The notes below the pieces were generated by a model. It saw only the letters and a program-made list of their open reading frames with translations, was not told where the DNA came from and searched no databases. A DNA stretch of 64,000 nucleotides from Bactericera cockerelli (taxonomy: Eukaryota; Arthropoda; Insecta; Hemiptera; Triozidae): assembly GCA_024516035.1 (NCBI GenBank), contig CM044956.1, positions 54,527,533 to 54,591,532 of the forward strand, read 5' to 3'. Both the position numbers and the translations under genes were made by a program. The stretch's first letter is position 1; the number at the start of each line of letters is the position of its first letter. Positions 42,614-53,675 of the stretch are shown piece by piece.

Positions 42614-43075
42614 CAGTCGAGCCTGGATATAAGAGAACTAGATTCAAGATGAACCTGGATATATGAGAACTGGATACAAGATAATACTGGATATAAAAGA
42701 ACTGAATGCAAGATAATCCTGGATATAAAAGAATTGGATACAAGATAATCCTGGATATAAGAGAACTGGATACAAGAGAACTCGGTACAAGATAATCCTG
42801 GATATAAGAGAACTGGATGCAAGATAATCCTGGATAAAAGAGAACTGGATACAAGATAATCCTAGATATAAGAGAACTGGATACCTACATAATCCTGGAT
42901 GTAAGAGAACTGGATGCAAGAGAAATAAATACAAAATAATCCTGGATATAAGAGAACTGGATACAAGATATATCTGGATATAAGAGAACTGGATACAAGA
43001 TAATCCTGGATGTAAGAGAACTGGAAACAAGATAATCCTGGATATAAGAAAACAAGATAATCCTGGAGCATAAAG
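42614..43075 (+). repeat. Satellite of about 32-bp units related to a Tigger/pogo-like terminus
   Basis: About 14 units of the type ctggatataagagaactgga tacaagataatc. The array opens with ta-cagtcgagcctggatataa, which matches the terminal sequence of the MITE at 54904 (gtggaacctggatagaagag). Minus-strand open frames (YPGLSCIQFSYIQD repeats) reflect the repeat only. Confidence 0.9.
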
Positions 43076-43144
43076 TGTATTCGAATTTGAGTGATCACCT
43101 GATCACTTACCTACCAAGTTCTGACCTTGCTTAACTTAAGTGTT

Positions 43145-43240
43145 CTACAAATACCGACGTCGGCGTGGATAGCTTGATCGATAAATCGGCGGACTTGTAA
43201 CCTGGAGGTCGGTGGTTCAAGTCCCAAATATGATATCTAA
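43145..43240 (+). mobile_element. SINE-A, 3'-truncated copy
   Basis: gcttgatcgataaatcggcg gacttgtaacctggaggtcg, B box ggtggttcaagtccc; the tail is missing. Confidence 0.75.
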
Positions 43241-44102
43241 GATATCTGCATTGATGGTTTATTTTACCTGTTGAAACTAAAACATCGCCACGTCAGACCA
43301 AGCTAAGGCATTCTCTGTGACCCCAGAGAAATTGAATATGAAAATATTTACAATAATAAGAAGATGGGGGGCATGAAAAGGGAAAGTTTGTTTATGCCAA
43401 ACAAAGTCTGAATCATAAAGTCGGACCTTGAACTAGTGTACTTGTGGCATAGTGGGATGCTAGATGCTATGTACCTGCATATGTGTAAAGAAAATACAAT
43501 ACTATCATATTGTTAAGTACATAGTTCGTAAAAACACTTAAATGATTGATGGCTACTCTTGGCAAAATACTATGGGCGTGACTATTGCCTCAGGCAATCT
43601 TGTAACATTAATCTTAGGAAGTACGTCCAGAGTTGTAAAATTTCAATAGAAGAATTCTTGGGCACTCCAAGAATCGAAATACGTTGAAATAGTATTATTT
43701 ACTGATTAGGTACCTATTTTTTATTTTTTTAATCCTACCTTAAAAAATATTTCATAACCGGGATTTGCATCAGCAATATAATTAAGGCTAAAAAATATTA
43801 CAGCCATATTAACCATTCCCGGAAATCATCTGTCCCAAAATTCTGACTCGGTCGAGATTCGAACTCTACATAATATACCTTCAAAAGACTGTTGCCACAG
43901 GATTATTTATTAGGCGACCTAATAGAATCAAGAAGCTGATAATTACCTCGTGCTTAGAGGCAACCTTGAACATGAAACCCCATCAGGCCATCACTCTGGG
44001 ACCTGGGACCCGCCAGGTCGCCCCTGCAGTGTGGCGGATACTGATTACTGATGGCCTGGTGCCTGGTGCATCATTGCCAAGGTCACCGCTGCAGCTCTGA
44101 AG
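43241..44102. other. RXR intron 1, unassigned
   Basis: Family-G-like word gggcgtgactattgcctcag at 43573; a GC-rich stretch begins at 43995. 44637-45524 and 45771-46097 show nothing further. Confidence 0.45.
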
Positions 44103-44195
44103 CTTCCGCCCTGAGTACAGGGTGACTCCGGCAGATACCGCTCTAGCCCTGAGTATTACAGTGTGACTCCGGCAGATACCGCTCCAGCCCGGGTG
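44103..44195 (+). repeat. Two copies of a ~44-bp GC-rich repeat
   Basis: gtgactccggcagataccgc tc(t/c)agccc occurs twice. Embedded in a GC-rich stretch 43995-44200 of unknown origin. Confidence 0.75.
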
Positions 44196-44215
44196 GTGTT
44201 CTATGTTACCGTCTT

Positions 44216-44347
44216 AGGGTGGAATTAATAGACAACATCAATAACTTAAGTCGTTGGTAAGTGTCGATGTTCCCCATCTTACACAGTACGCAATCCGTGA
44301 CTTAGCGCCACAGAGGTATTACAAAAACGTCTATTAATTCCGCCCTT
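44216..44347. mobile_element. MITE with 19-bp terminal inverted repeats
   Basis: Left agggtggaattaatagac, right gtctattaattccgccct; the inner part has cttacacagtacgcaatccg tgacttagcgcc. Partial copies at 6431-6503 and 44513-44578. Confidence 0.72.
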
Positions 44348-44427
44348 AATGTCATCGGTTCAACACAGACAATTGTTTCAATTGCACTACGGATTTCACT
44401 TTTGCTAGAAGTATTGACAACAAAGAC

Positions 44428-44636
44428 CGACCTCAGTAGCTTCATCGATATCGCGGGGGACTTGTAACCGGAGGTCGGTGGTTCGAGTCCCAAATTCAGC
44501 AAAGATTAAGGGTGAAATTATTAGACGTTTTGTAATACCTCTGTGGCGCTGAGTCACGAATTGCCTACTGTAAAATAGGTAATACTGTGTTAAAGTAACT
44601 GTGATATCACCTCGTGATTTACACAAATAAGATAAC
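44428..44636 (+). mobile_element. SINE-A copy carrying a MITE fragment
   Basis: Head ccgacctcagtagcttcatc, B box ggtggttcgagtcccaaatt, then about 65 bases (44513-44578) of the MITE family seen at 44216-44347 in opposite orientation, then the SINE tail gtgatatcacctcgtgattt. Confidence 0.78.
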
Positions 44637-45524
44637 TTGAAAAAAAACTATTGACGACGAAGGCAGCACTACAGTCTCTGAACCCGTTGGTCGCGCGTTC
44701 GATTCACGTGCCGAGCATTTTTTCTTGGTGCAGCATCAATAGTGTTCCAAGAGAGCTGGCTTTCTTTTAACCCATTTTATTCGATGTTCAAATAATATTA
44801 CCTGAGCAAATAAAATTCTCATTGTTGAAAGTATTAGATAGGTACTTGGCGGAGTAATAATTCTTCTTGACTTGAAAGTGGACAAGCCATCCTTCATTTT
44901 ATCAATATTCATAGAAAATATTTGAACGAGTAATATGAGTGTACACTGTAAAATATATTCGGAAAATTCATCTCATGACTGGCAGAGATTTTTATGACAA
45001 GTCAACCACCATCCCTCGATTTTTCTATTCTGTCTGAACGCTCCTCTTCAGATTTTTTTTAAGGTTGCTTTGTTGTTGTTTTTTATATATTTTACCATGA
45101 TTTTGACTGTTATTATAACTTTGGTCCCTATGTATCTCATCACTACAATGCAGTACATAGTACCAGCATCACTAATGCAATTTGCGACAAAAACAAAACT
45201 CAATTCTACATGTTGTTCTAGTTATCGTTTTGGCGAACCCGGCAATTAATTGACAGCGAACTGTTGTGCTGAGTCACAGTACACAGAGTGTTCCTGCGAG
45301 TCCCATAGATAACAATTAGGCTTGTCGTTATCTACATGCGCATGCGCATCCTTATTTATGCACAATATTGCACATATGTGGCAGGGTTGTTACAAGACCA
45401 GGCTCTTTGCAAAGAGCTGAAAAGTTTGTCCTAGGCTGATTTAACAAGAAGTCTACGACAGTTATAACAGTCAGAAGCAAAAAAAATTAGAAATATCTCG
45501 AAAATAAAATAAGTTACCAAAATA

Positions 45525-45668
45525 ATTTGTTAATCACTTTCGCTATCGCTATGTCGCAACTGCTCAAACTCGATTTACTAAAACTTTGCTGATCTTCAGA
45601 CTTGAACCATCGACCTCCAGGTAACCTTATTCGGCGCCTTATCGATCAAGCTAGTGAGGTCGGCTAAC
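45525..45668 (-). mobile_element. SINE-A copy
   Basis: Reverse complement of the head (cttatcgatcaagctagtga ggtcggc) and B box (cttgaaccatcgacctccag). Confidence 0.82.
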
Positions 45669-46097
45669 AGTCAGAAGTAGTTTTGAAGGCTCACCTCAGT
45701 AGATAGAATAGAATATACCTTGTTTATACTGCCAAGGTAAGACTGAAAAGTCCCTTTGCTCCAGCAGTCAAACAGGTCTTCTGGATTAGTTACCAAAACC
45801 TGACCTAATCAAAATATTTGAAACCCAAATTCTTCGTCTATACCACTTTATTAAATGTTCTATATCTATCTATCTCTCACTCATTTCACTTTGTATGTAT
45901 AATCTAAACCTTAATTATTTTGTACAAAAAAAATGCATTGAAATCTGGAGGACGGTGGTTCAAGTCCCTAGTATGGCAATGGCAAATATCCAGTTCCTGC
46001 TCACTTGCACAATATTTCACTAGTAAAGTAATTGGTGTACACATTTTTGACTTTCAAAACAAACAAAGTTCATAGTATTTTAAACAACATCACACTC

Positions 46098-46195
46098 AGG
46101 ACATGGAAGGAGCCCAGAACATTGCTTCTGGGCGTCCAGGGGCGTTATTACCCGCTATTAATCCTTTCACCTCCATGTCACAACCATCATGGACA
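46098..46195. repeat. Dispersed repeat H next to RXR exon 2 array
   Basis: ggacatggaaggagcccaga acattgcttctgggcgtcca and attaatcctttcacctccat, about 30 bases before the exon 2 acceptor array. Confidence 0.68.
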
Positions 46196-46221
46196 AGTAA
46201 AGTATCTAGTTCGAGAATATT

Positions 46222-46462
46222 ATTGTTAGTATTATTACATAGCATTAATGTTTCCCCTCCTCTGTTGTGTCCCCAGGCCTGCTGGATGGGAACATGTCCC
46301 TGGGCTCTCACTCCCCCACAGAGATGATTATTAGTATTATTACATACCATTAATGTTTCTTGTCCCCAGGCCTGCTGGATGGGAACATGTCCCTGGGCTC
46401 TCACTCCCCCACAGAGATGATTATTAGTATTATTACATACCATTAATGTTTCTTGTCCCCAG
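46222..46462 (+). repeat. Tandem duplication of exon 2 acceptor (3 copies with exon, 93-bp period)
   Basis: The exonic segment starting GCCTGCTGGATGG occurs at 46277, 46370 and 46463, exactly 93 bp apart, each after an intact ccccag acceptor. Each decoy holds 50 exonic bases ending GAGATG, then switches to intron sequence (attattagtattattacat) instead of continuing AAGCCAGAC. No GT donor follows a decoy, so they cannot be cassette exons. Splicing into either of them would read a few codons of intron and reach an in-frame TAA. The first copy has a longer, diverged intronic part (46244-46276). Confidence 0.93.
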
Positions 46463-46571
46463 GCCTGCTGGATGGGAACATGTCCCTGGGCTCTCACTCC
46501 CCCACAGAGATGAAGCCAGACACCGCCACTCTCCTGGTCAACTTCAACTCTCCCGGATCTAACACTATGAG
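46463..46571 (+). CDS. usp: RXR/usp coding exon 2 (A/B region)
   Basis: Encodes GLLDGNMSLGSHSPTEMKPD followed by TATLLVNFNSPGSNTM. The SPxEMKPDTA motif is characteristic of the insect USP A/B domain. Acceptor tttcttgtccccag|G, phase 1 entry; donor ATGAG|gtaaca at 46572, phase 2 exit, which joins exon 3 as a Ser codon. The first 50 bases of the exon, with 43 bases of upstream intron, occur two more times just upstream (46277-46326 and 46370-46419), so there are three candidate acceptors. Only this most downstream copy continues into the rest of the exon, so I take it as the functional one. Confidence 0.92.
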
Positions 46572-47059
46572 GTAACAACCTATGATACCTAACGGTTGAC
46601 AAGGGATTAAACTGTATATTAAATAGATGTTTAGTACGTAAGTCTGAAGTCTGGACTCTAGAGCTTGGGGATGCATCAGTAACAATCTTGACTGTGACAG
46701 TGACAACTCCTACTATTCGTGTTTAATTTATGTATATTTTAAAATATTTTTTTCTAGTCTTTGTGTTCTATGTTTTAACCCGGTGTTTTAACCTTAACAA
46801 ATGAAAAATACATCATTTTTTTTTCATATAAATTTGTTAATTTTTACCTTTTAACGTATCGCGAGAGTTAATTTTTAAAAATTAATTGTAATATCTGCGT
46901 AAATTTTGAAGTTATCAAATATTTCACTATATTCTTGTGATAATAACAACTTCTGTTGCATGATACTGCTCTCATAATAACAACAGTTTAATAATGACAA
47001 TAACTGTGATAAGGAAAAATATTGATTCTTATCTCTAATGTATCTTGGCTCGTGCATAA
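46572..47059. other. RXR intron 2 start / LINE 5' flank
   Basis: AT-rich; must contain the 5' UTR and insertion point of the LINE, but I could not locate the boundary. Confidence 0.4.
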
Positions 47060-47095
47060 TATACTGAGTGTGAACTTAACTACGACCTCTTAACC

Positions 47096-48280
47096 ATGTA
47101 TAATCTACGAAATAAAGCTACAACAAATCGAGTGAATAGTGCTAGATTAATTGTTTCAAATAAACCCACACCAGTTTCTAACTGTAACGCAGCCGCCTCT
47201 CGTTCTAAAAGTTCAACCTCCTCTGACCCCTCATCATTACAATGTAATACGAAAACCAATTCACAAGTAATCAAGGCTAACTCAAATAAACATGTTACTA
47301 AACCCGTTAACAACACACGCCCCTCGGATTGTGAATCAAGTACGATTTCAATCGTTGAAGAGAAAATCAAGGTGATGGAAGAACAACAGCAAACCCTTAT
47401 TCAGAAGGTCCAAGAAGTAACATCTGAACTTGAAACGGTTAAATCGAATCGCAATAGCCCTATTCGACACCTGGTACAAGCAAATAAATTTACAAGTGTA
47501 GGTACGCAAACTGACGAGTATGAATTGGTTCATATGAAAAACGAGCTAATGAAAAAAACACATGAAATTGAATCTCTTAATTCTAGAATTAAAAATTTAG
47601 AGAATATAATAATCAAAAACAATATTTCTCAACCCAAGAACAACAGTTTTCCAACGGTCAATACCCATGTAAATAACAACAAATTCACGTGTTATATGAT
47701 TGGTGACAGCCACGTGAGAGGGTTGCGTGAGAAGCTCTCACCTCTCCTCCCCAGCAGCTGTACGGTGCAGTCATCCTTCCAGCCAGGAGCTGGCTATCAT
47801 GAAGTGGCCCAAGTTCACAACAAATCTTCTAACCTAATCACACCAACCGCTCAAGATTATGTCATCATTATGTGCGGAACTAACGATGTGGCATCAACAC
47901 ATTGGGATATCATCAAGAAGGGACTATATGACCTGATAAATAAATTCCAACATTGTCAATCAATTTGTATTTTGGGTGTCCCTTATAGATATAGCAATAG
48001 AAAACTTAATTTTCACATAAGCAAACTTAACACAAAAATCAAGCATTACGCATTATCAATGTCAATTTCTAATAATATTTCCTTTTTTGACCCAAATAAA
48101 TGTTTGAAGCGAAATAACTATGCAACTGATGGGTTACATTTAAACAAAGAAGGGAAAACTAAACTTTGCTTTAAATTGAAAAATGCAGTTTTCAATCTTA
48201 AAACAAGCCATGAAGCGTATCCTAAACAAATAAAAAATAATCTTGGTATTTTGATAATAAAGTGGGTAATTATGATCTGA
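47096..48280 (+). CDS. LINE ORF1 protein with SGNH-hydrolase (esterase) domain
   Basis: 394 residues from ATG 47096. The N-terminal third is basic, Ser/Asn-rich, followed by a probable coiled coil at about residues 85-120 (VEEKIKVMEEQQQTLIQKVQ) and a second heptad-like stretch near 140-170. The C-terminal half is an SGNH-type hydrolase: block I GDSH with Ser205, block III GTNDV with Asn263, and block V DGLHLN with Asp345 and His348. All four signature residues are present, so the domain looks catalytically competent. In CR1-like elements this esterase is part of ORF1; its role in retrotransposition is unknown. No zinc knuckle is seen. The reading frame is intact although ORF2 is broken. Confidence 0.87.
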   Translation: MYNLRNKATTNRVNSARLIVSNKPTPVSNCNAAASRSKSSTSSDPSSLQCNTKTNSQVIKANSNKHVTKPVNNTRPSDCESSTISIVEEKIKVMEEQQQTLIQKVQEVTSELETVKSNRNSPIRHLVQANKFTSVGTQTDEYELVHMKNELMKKTHEIESLNSRIKNLENIIIKNNISQPKNNSFPTVNTHVNNNKFTCYMIGDSHVRGLREKLSPLLPSSCTVQSSFQPGAGYHEVAQVHNKSSNLITPTAQDYVIIMCGTNDVASTHWDIIKKGLYDLINKFQHCQSICILGVPYRYSNRKLNFHISKLNTKIKHYALSMSISNNISFFDPNKCLKRNNYATDGLHLNKEGKTKLCFKLKNAVFNLKTSHEAYPKQIKNNLGILIIKWVIMI

Positions 48281-51200
48281 TAAGTTTTGATGAACCTAGG
48301 GAATCATTTCAACTATGCAGAGACAACCCTGAAAACCAGAGGAACTCTGACCATACTGCTCTCTTCACTAATTATACACAATTATTCCCAGAACTAACAC
48401 CTGGTCCATCAAACCACACAACACAACATAATTCGGAACCAGACAATCAAAACGCGGAGTCAACTTTCAGCACTCCTAGCCTATCTAATCACATACACAA
48501 ATTAATCAACAATGGTCCAACATCCAATTACTACACGATAGCTCATGCATGTAACTCAACGGTCTTACCGACCACTAAGCACCACCCATATAAATATAAC
48601 ATAGAGAATCCCGATCTTAGCGCAATATCTCTTAGTCCCATTACATGCATTACCCCAGGATTTAATAGACCAAAAGTTTCAAATTTTCAAAAACTAGGCC
48701 AAATCATAGAAACCTGATAGTACTTACCACAGATCAGAGCACCAATCATCATGTTAAAATTTACTACCAGAATGCCCAAAGTATCCGAGGCAAAATTAAA
48801 GAATTTATGGTAGGGGCTCTGACCAGTGATAATGACGTCATTATAATTTCTGAATCTTGGTTATCTGATAATATTCTCGATTATGAATTGGGACTTCATG
48901 GCTTTGTTATCTATAGATGTGATAGGGATTACGACAACCGAGTGGAGGATCGCGGCGGTGGTGTTTTGATCCTTTGTAGGCAACATATAAAATCGTGTTT
49001 TATGTGTTCAGATAATAAGAATAAATTTGAATCTCTATTCATAAAAATTTGGTTGTGCGGGAAACCTATTTTAATAAATGTATCGTACATACAACCACAA
49101 AGTAATTTAGATACATATAATACTCTGGTTTCTTTTATCGAGTCAACTATTCAAAAAGAAAAGAAAAACACACGCCTCCTAATATCTGGAGATTTCAATC
49201 TACCATCAGTTACATGGTCCTCTATAGAGCATAACAAAAACAAGGCTCTTATATATGATGAGCAAAGCCTGTCACCACAGGCCGAAACTATACTGGATTT
49301 CACAAAATGTTACAATTTGCATCAGATGAATAATATTAGAAATCAAAATAACAGAATTCTAGATTTAATTTTTAGTAACTTAGACTCGATAAAAATTTCT
49401 TCCAGCGATCAACACATTACTTCTGAAAATCCAAACCACCCACCTCTCTCTCTTCAGCTCTACTTACATAAAGACCAAAAACAAAATACACAAGAAGAAC
49501 CTAAAAGAAAAACCCTTAATTTTAAGAAAGCCAGTTTTGAGCAAATATGCGAGTATTTAAGAAACATAGAATGGGAAAAAGAATTAAAAAATGTAGATCT
49601 TAATCTTAATCAATCTGTAGACCGATTTTACAAAATAATCAATAATTCAATATCACTCTATGTCCCTGAAATTACTTATGGCAATTTAAATTTCCTAAAT
49701 GGTTCAATAATGAACTCAAGAGCATGATAATTGAAAAGAAAAAAGCTCATATTACATATAAATTTTTAAAAAAGAGATCTGATTATTTAATCTTTGCGGG
49801 ATTAAGAAAACAGTGTAACATCCTTGCGCACTCACTTTATAGAAACACTGTAAAGAAACCGAAGCAATGCTTCGAGAAGATCCTAAACGTTTTTGGTCTT
49901 TTATGTCAGATAAAAAAGTCATCAAAGGATTTCCTTCCGTAATGCACCTAGATAACACTTCAACCTCTGATGATCATGAAATCGCAAATTTTTTTGCTCA
50001 AAATTTTGCATCGGTATTTTCAGGAGAACTTGTTATTCCACCAAAGTTTTCATATGATAGATTTACTCAACTTGAGAATTTAAATCTCAATGAGAAGGAT
50101 ATTTTTTCTTCATTAATAAAACTGAAAGAGAGAGCCCCGGGTGGAGCGGATGAGATCCCCCCCATCTATTTTAAGAAATGTGCCACTCACCTCGCCGGAC
50201 CTCTGACCTACTTATTCAACCGCTCACTTCAAACAGGTCTGTTTCCAGAGAGATGGAAAACAGCCATCATAACTCCTATACATAAATCAGGCCCTAAGAA
50301 TGATATAAAAATTACCGTCCTGTTTCCATCATGTCTATCATTCCTAAACTTTTAGAAAAACTTGTATACAACCAAATTAAAGATAGTATTAATCCACTGA
50401 TAATAAATAATCAATACGGATTCATGCCACAGAGATCTACCATGACTAACCTTTTATCATTTAGTAATTATGTCAGTCAAGCATTAGAAACAGGCAGTCA
50501 GGTAGATTGTATATATTCCGACTTTTCCAAGGCGTACGACAAAGTTAACCACAATATCCTGGTGTCTAAACTATCCGCCTTGGGAATATCGGGATGCCTG
50601 TTGGAGTGGATTCGGAACTTTTTATCAGGACGAAGTCAAATAGTTAAAGTGGGTATTACAAAATCCGACCCTTTCCCTGTACTTTCAGGTTGTATACAGG
50701 GTGGCCATTTGTCGGGCCTTTTATTTTCGCTATTTATAAACGATATAGGACAAATTTTCCCCAGCAATATCAATTACTGGATGTTTGCAGACGACCTAAA
50801 GTTTGCATTGAAGGTTCGGGGTCAGGACGAGGTGGATAGTATCCAAGCAGTATTGTCGCGTCTTTATCACTGGTGTTCAATGAACTACATGGAATTAAAC
50901 ATCAGCAAATGCCATGTAATAACATTTCATAGAATTCGATCGCCAATTTTAGCATCCTACAACATCAATGGAAAGGCACTGACCAGACGTGAGCGAGTGA
51001 GGGATCTGGGGGTCACGTTTGAGAAGGACTTGAGATTTGTATCGCACATCCAAGATATCAGATCCAAAGCTCTTAAAATGCTTGGATTTCTGTACAGAAA
51101 TACTCGGGACTTCTCGGACGTGGCCACTTTGAAAACTCTATACTTTGCTTACGTCAGATCAGTGCTGGAATATTGCTCTGTTGTATGGACGCCCTTTTAT

Positions 51201-51617
51201 AAATGCCATAGTAGAAGTCTAGAAACAGTACAACACAAATTTTTGAGAGTCGTAGCTTTTAAAACTCACAAAATAATATCTAACCATGACTATAGTGAGA
51301 TCGAATCCACTCATGACATCTTGACCCTTGAGATCAGGAGGCAGATTAATGATCTCATTTTCCTTCATAAATTAATTAATTCCAACATATTCTGCCCTGA
51401 TCTCCTGAGTCAGGTGTCATTAAGAGTGCCTATTCGACAAACACGACAAAATACACTGTTTAAGATTTCTACTTTCAAGACAAATACTGATAAATACTCA
51501 GCATTACATCGCTGTAAATACCTATGGAATCTTGCCAGTGATGGGGGCGTGGACATCTTCTCGGATACAACTGATAGGATTTTAGAGTTAGATCTTCCTT
51601 TTGACTTAAAAGTATGA
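48262..51617 (+). pseudogene. LINE ORF2 (APE endonuclease + reverse transcriptase), frameshifted
   Basis: Pieces in order: a Ser/Asn/Pro-rich linker open frame 48262-48717; the endonuclease in another frame from about 48711 to 49727 (YYQNAQSIRGK, SESWLSD, GGGVLIL, GDFNLPS, LDLIFSN, SSDQHIT); a linker piece 49724-49942; the early reverse transcriptase 49867-50355 (APGGADEIPPIYFK, LFNRSLQTGLFPERWK, IITPIHKSG); and the main reverse transcriptase 50331-51617 (YSDFSKAYDKVNH, GCIQGGHLSG, catalytic FADD in NYWMFADDLKF). At least three frame changes separate these pieces, so it is not functional as read. The AYDKV and FADD aspartates are intact. Single-base consensus errors could account for some of the frameshifts. 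Confidence 0.88.
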
Positions 51618-51738
51618 TAGTATAACTGTTTGATCTTCCTTAGTTTAATTTAGTAGTAAGTTTAGTTTAGTAGTAATTAAATTTATGTTTTAAATTTAAT
51701 GTTATTTTGTATAATGAGTGCTGTATACTCGTAAGATT

Positions 51739-51770
<32 letters not shown>

Positions 51771-52027
51771 GTATTCAGTATGTGGGTTTCTAGATATCCC
51801 AATAATACACGAGATTTGTGAAATTAATATTCATAGGTGCTTTATACCTTTACCTACCTTTACCAATTCCAAAATGGTTCTTTCAAAGGGATGGTTCTGG
51901 CAAAGCTCAGGATTTTTAATATTGTGGTAAGATACAAGATTAAATGTTTCGTTCACAATATCCGTCTCATACGAGTATACTTGAGATAGGACTTTTGAGA
52001 CGAGTTCTTTTTTAAGCTGGCCACACA

Positions 52028-52170
52028 AGTACAGGCATGTATGGCTTGCATGTATGAACAGTCGTGCCTGTCATGCATGCATGAGCGTGTGTGGCAGAAA
52101 AGAGATCACGAGCATGAGCTCTATGCTACCTGTTGCCTGTTCATACATGCATGCATGCATGTCATTCGTG
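52028..52170. repeat. TGCA/CATG-rich microsatellite-like stretch
   Basis: catgcatgcatgagcg and tacatgcatgcatgcatgtc in RXR intron 2, about 110 bases before exon 3. Confidence 0.8.
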
Positions 52171-52278
52171 CATGTACAAAAGTATGGCTGTCGGCTTTAT
52201 CTAAGTAAGCTGGCACATCATTTTTTCTGTGAAACTTACCTGTGGCATTGTTCTCTCTCTCTCTCTCTCTCTCGCCAG

Positions 52279-52437
52279 CGCATTCAGCAACAACAGCCTC
52301 GGGTCCTCGCACAACAATGGCGGCTCCAACTCCTCCCTCATCTCCCCGTACCCCCCCAACCACCCCCTGTGTGGCTCCAAACATCTGTGCTCCATCTGTG
52401 GGGACCGGGCTAGCGGCAAACACTATGGCGTGTACAG
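52279..52437 (+). CDS. usp: RXR/usp coding exon 3 (A/B end and first half of zinc finger 1)
   Basis: Encodes residues 77-128, ending [20 protein letters not shown], the first half of zinc finger 1 with its first two zinc cysteines (residues 113 and 116). The upstream part is Ser/Asn/Gly-rich linker ([15 protein letters not shown]) followed by [14 protein letters not shown], as in other insect USPs. Donor TACAG|gtgggc at 52438; the intron inside finger 1 after GVY is the conserved nuclear receptor position. The acceptor cgccag is preceded by an almost pure CT microsatellite (about 52250-52273) that serves as the polypyrimidine tract, so its length could vary between individuals. Confidence 0.96.
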
Positions 52438-52956
52438 GTGGGCAATAGAAACTTCTGACAGAGTTTTTTCCCTTTCTGGAATGGCATGGGTGTCAAATTG
52501 TCAATGCATCCTATACCTACAGCTAATATTTGGAAAGCCTGGGACTCGAACCCGAACCTTCTGACTGCCTCAGGTTCTATGCTACCAGCTAATTATTACC
52601 TAATCTAAAGATATTGGGACCTCGAAATAATTTCATCTTAAACTCTAAACTTCCCCCTTTTTTTCAAATATTTAATATACAGATTACAGATATAAAAAGT
52701 AGTACCGACTGTTTGTTTGTTTTCAACATGTGCATTATCATCACCAACATGTGCATTATCATCATTCAAAATGAAATATTAAAACGGACAGACCTTCGTT
52801 TTGGCTCTATCTCCCCTGAGACTAGGACATTCCAGTTGAAAAAAACGTGTTTTTTGTGTGCGTATTCACCATTGTCGTCCTTGTAAGAAGAAGTTTTTTT
52901 CAAGATTTTTTTTTTGTCACCGCGTACCAAATGTCATTTCATTCTTCACATTGTTG
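52438..52956. other. RXR intron 3 start
   Basis: Minus-strand tRNA-like piece at about 52535-52590 (gggactcgaacccgaacctt). 53058-53478 and 53676-54723 are AT-rich with no supported feature. Confidence 0.45.
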
Positions 52957-53057
52957 ATAGACCAGAAGTAACAGGTAAGTGAAGAGAATACTGGATCCTT
53001 GTCAGTGATAGACCAGAAGTAACAGGTAAGTGAAGAGAATACTGGATCCTTGTCAGG
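52957..53057 (+). repeat. 51-bp direct duplication containing a donor-like CAG|gtaagt
   Basis: In RXR intron 3, the block tgatagaccagaagtaacag followed by gtaagtgaagagaatactgg atccttgtcag occurs twice back to back. The centre matches a consensus 5' splice site and the end (ccttgtcag) resembles an acceptor. I see no coding sequence related to RXR here. Confidence 0.85.
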
Positions 53058-53478
53058 CGTGTATAATCCACGGGGACCAGTGTGGTGGTGTCCATAAGTC
53101 AGTGGGTTGTAGTTACTATCAGACATAGCTTCGGGCATTTTTTCACCTTTTGTTGTGAGTTCTATTTCTGCAGCTTAATGTAAGACGGCGGGATACTTTC
53201 TAATCGTGAAATGTTGCAATAAAACAATTTGCTAAAGCTTCGTGAGCCTTGACCAAGACATAACTCAAAACATTACCTCTCTTCAAGGTCAAAGCGAGGT
53301 AAATCTCGGATTTTCGAAATTTCCATCATTAAGTTTTCAAATTCCAAGCTTTGCCTGCGTTGTACAGTAATAATTATGGCTGCACTTCTGCTCCCATGCC
53401 AGCCTCTACTACCCAGATCATAATAGACTTACTTCACATTCATATCATAATACAGGGTGAAAGGAAGATCCCAGGACA

Positions 53479-53675
53479 GTCCTGGTAGCTCAGCGGTCAA
53501 TGCGTCAGTCTGGTAATCCAGAGGTTGCGGGTTCGAAATCCAGCCAAGACTTGATAAGTTATCGTCCCGTTTGGCAATTTGACCACATAATAATACGTCT
53601 TGGGCTTACTGCTGGAATAATGGCACTCATCAGTCCTAATCGGGCAGTATACATAAGGCGATAATATTATATAAC
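53479..53675 (+). mobile_element. SINE-B copy in RXR intron 3
   Basis: gtcctggtagctcagcggtc, agtctggtaatccagaggtt, gcgggttcgaaatccagcc, body ending aaggcgataatatt. A decayed minus-strand fragment is at about 45700-45770. Confidence 0.85.

Larger units (their letters stand above)
47060..51770 (+). mobile_element. Non-LTR retrotransposon (LINE) with esterase ORF1, in RXR intron 2
   Basis: ORF1 (47096-48280), then an endonuclease/reverse transcriptase ORF2 broken by frameshifts (about 48711-51617), a short AT-rich 3' UTR and a 27-base poly-A (51744-51770). An SGNH esterase in ORF1 is known for CR1-like non-LTR elements; clade placement from motifs alone is uncertain (CR1/L2 versus Jockey group). 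The exact 5' end and target-site duplication could not be found; the left limit given is approximate. It lies in the same orientation as RXR. Confidence 0.88.

Noticed and set aside
42555..43098. Minus-strand frames with YPGLSCIQFSYIQ repeats
   Set aside because: Read from the 32-bp satellite in several frames; not a protein family.
46096..46602. Minus-strand 168-codon frame
   Set aside because: It is the antisense shadow of RXR exon 2 and its duplicated acceptor.
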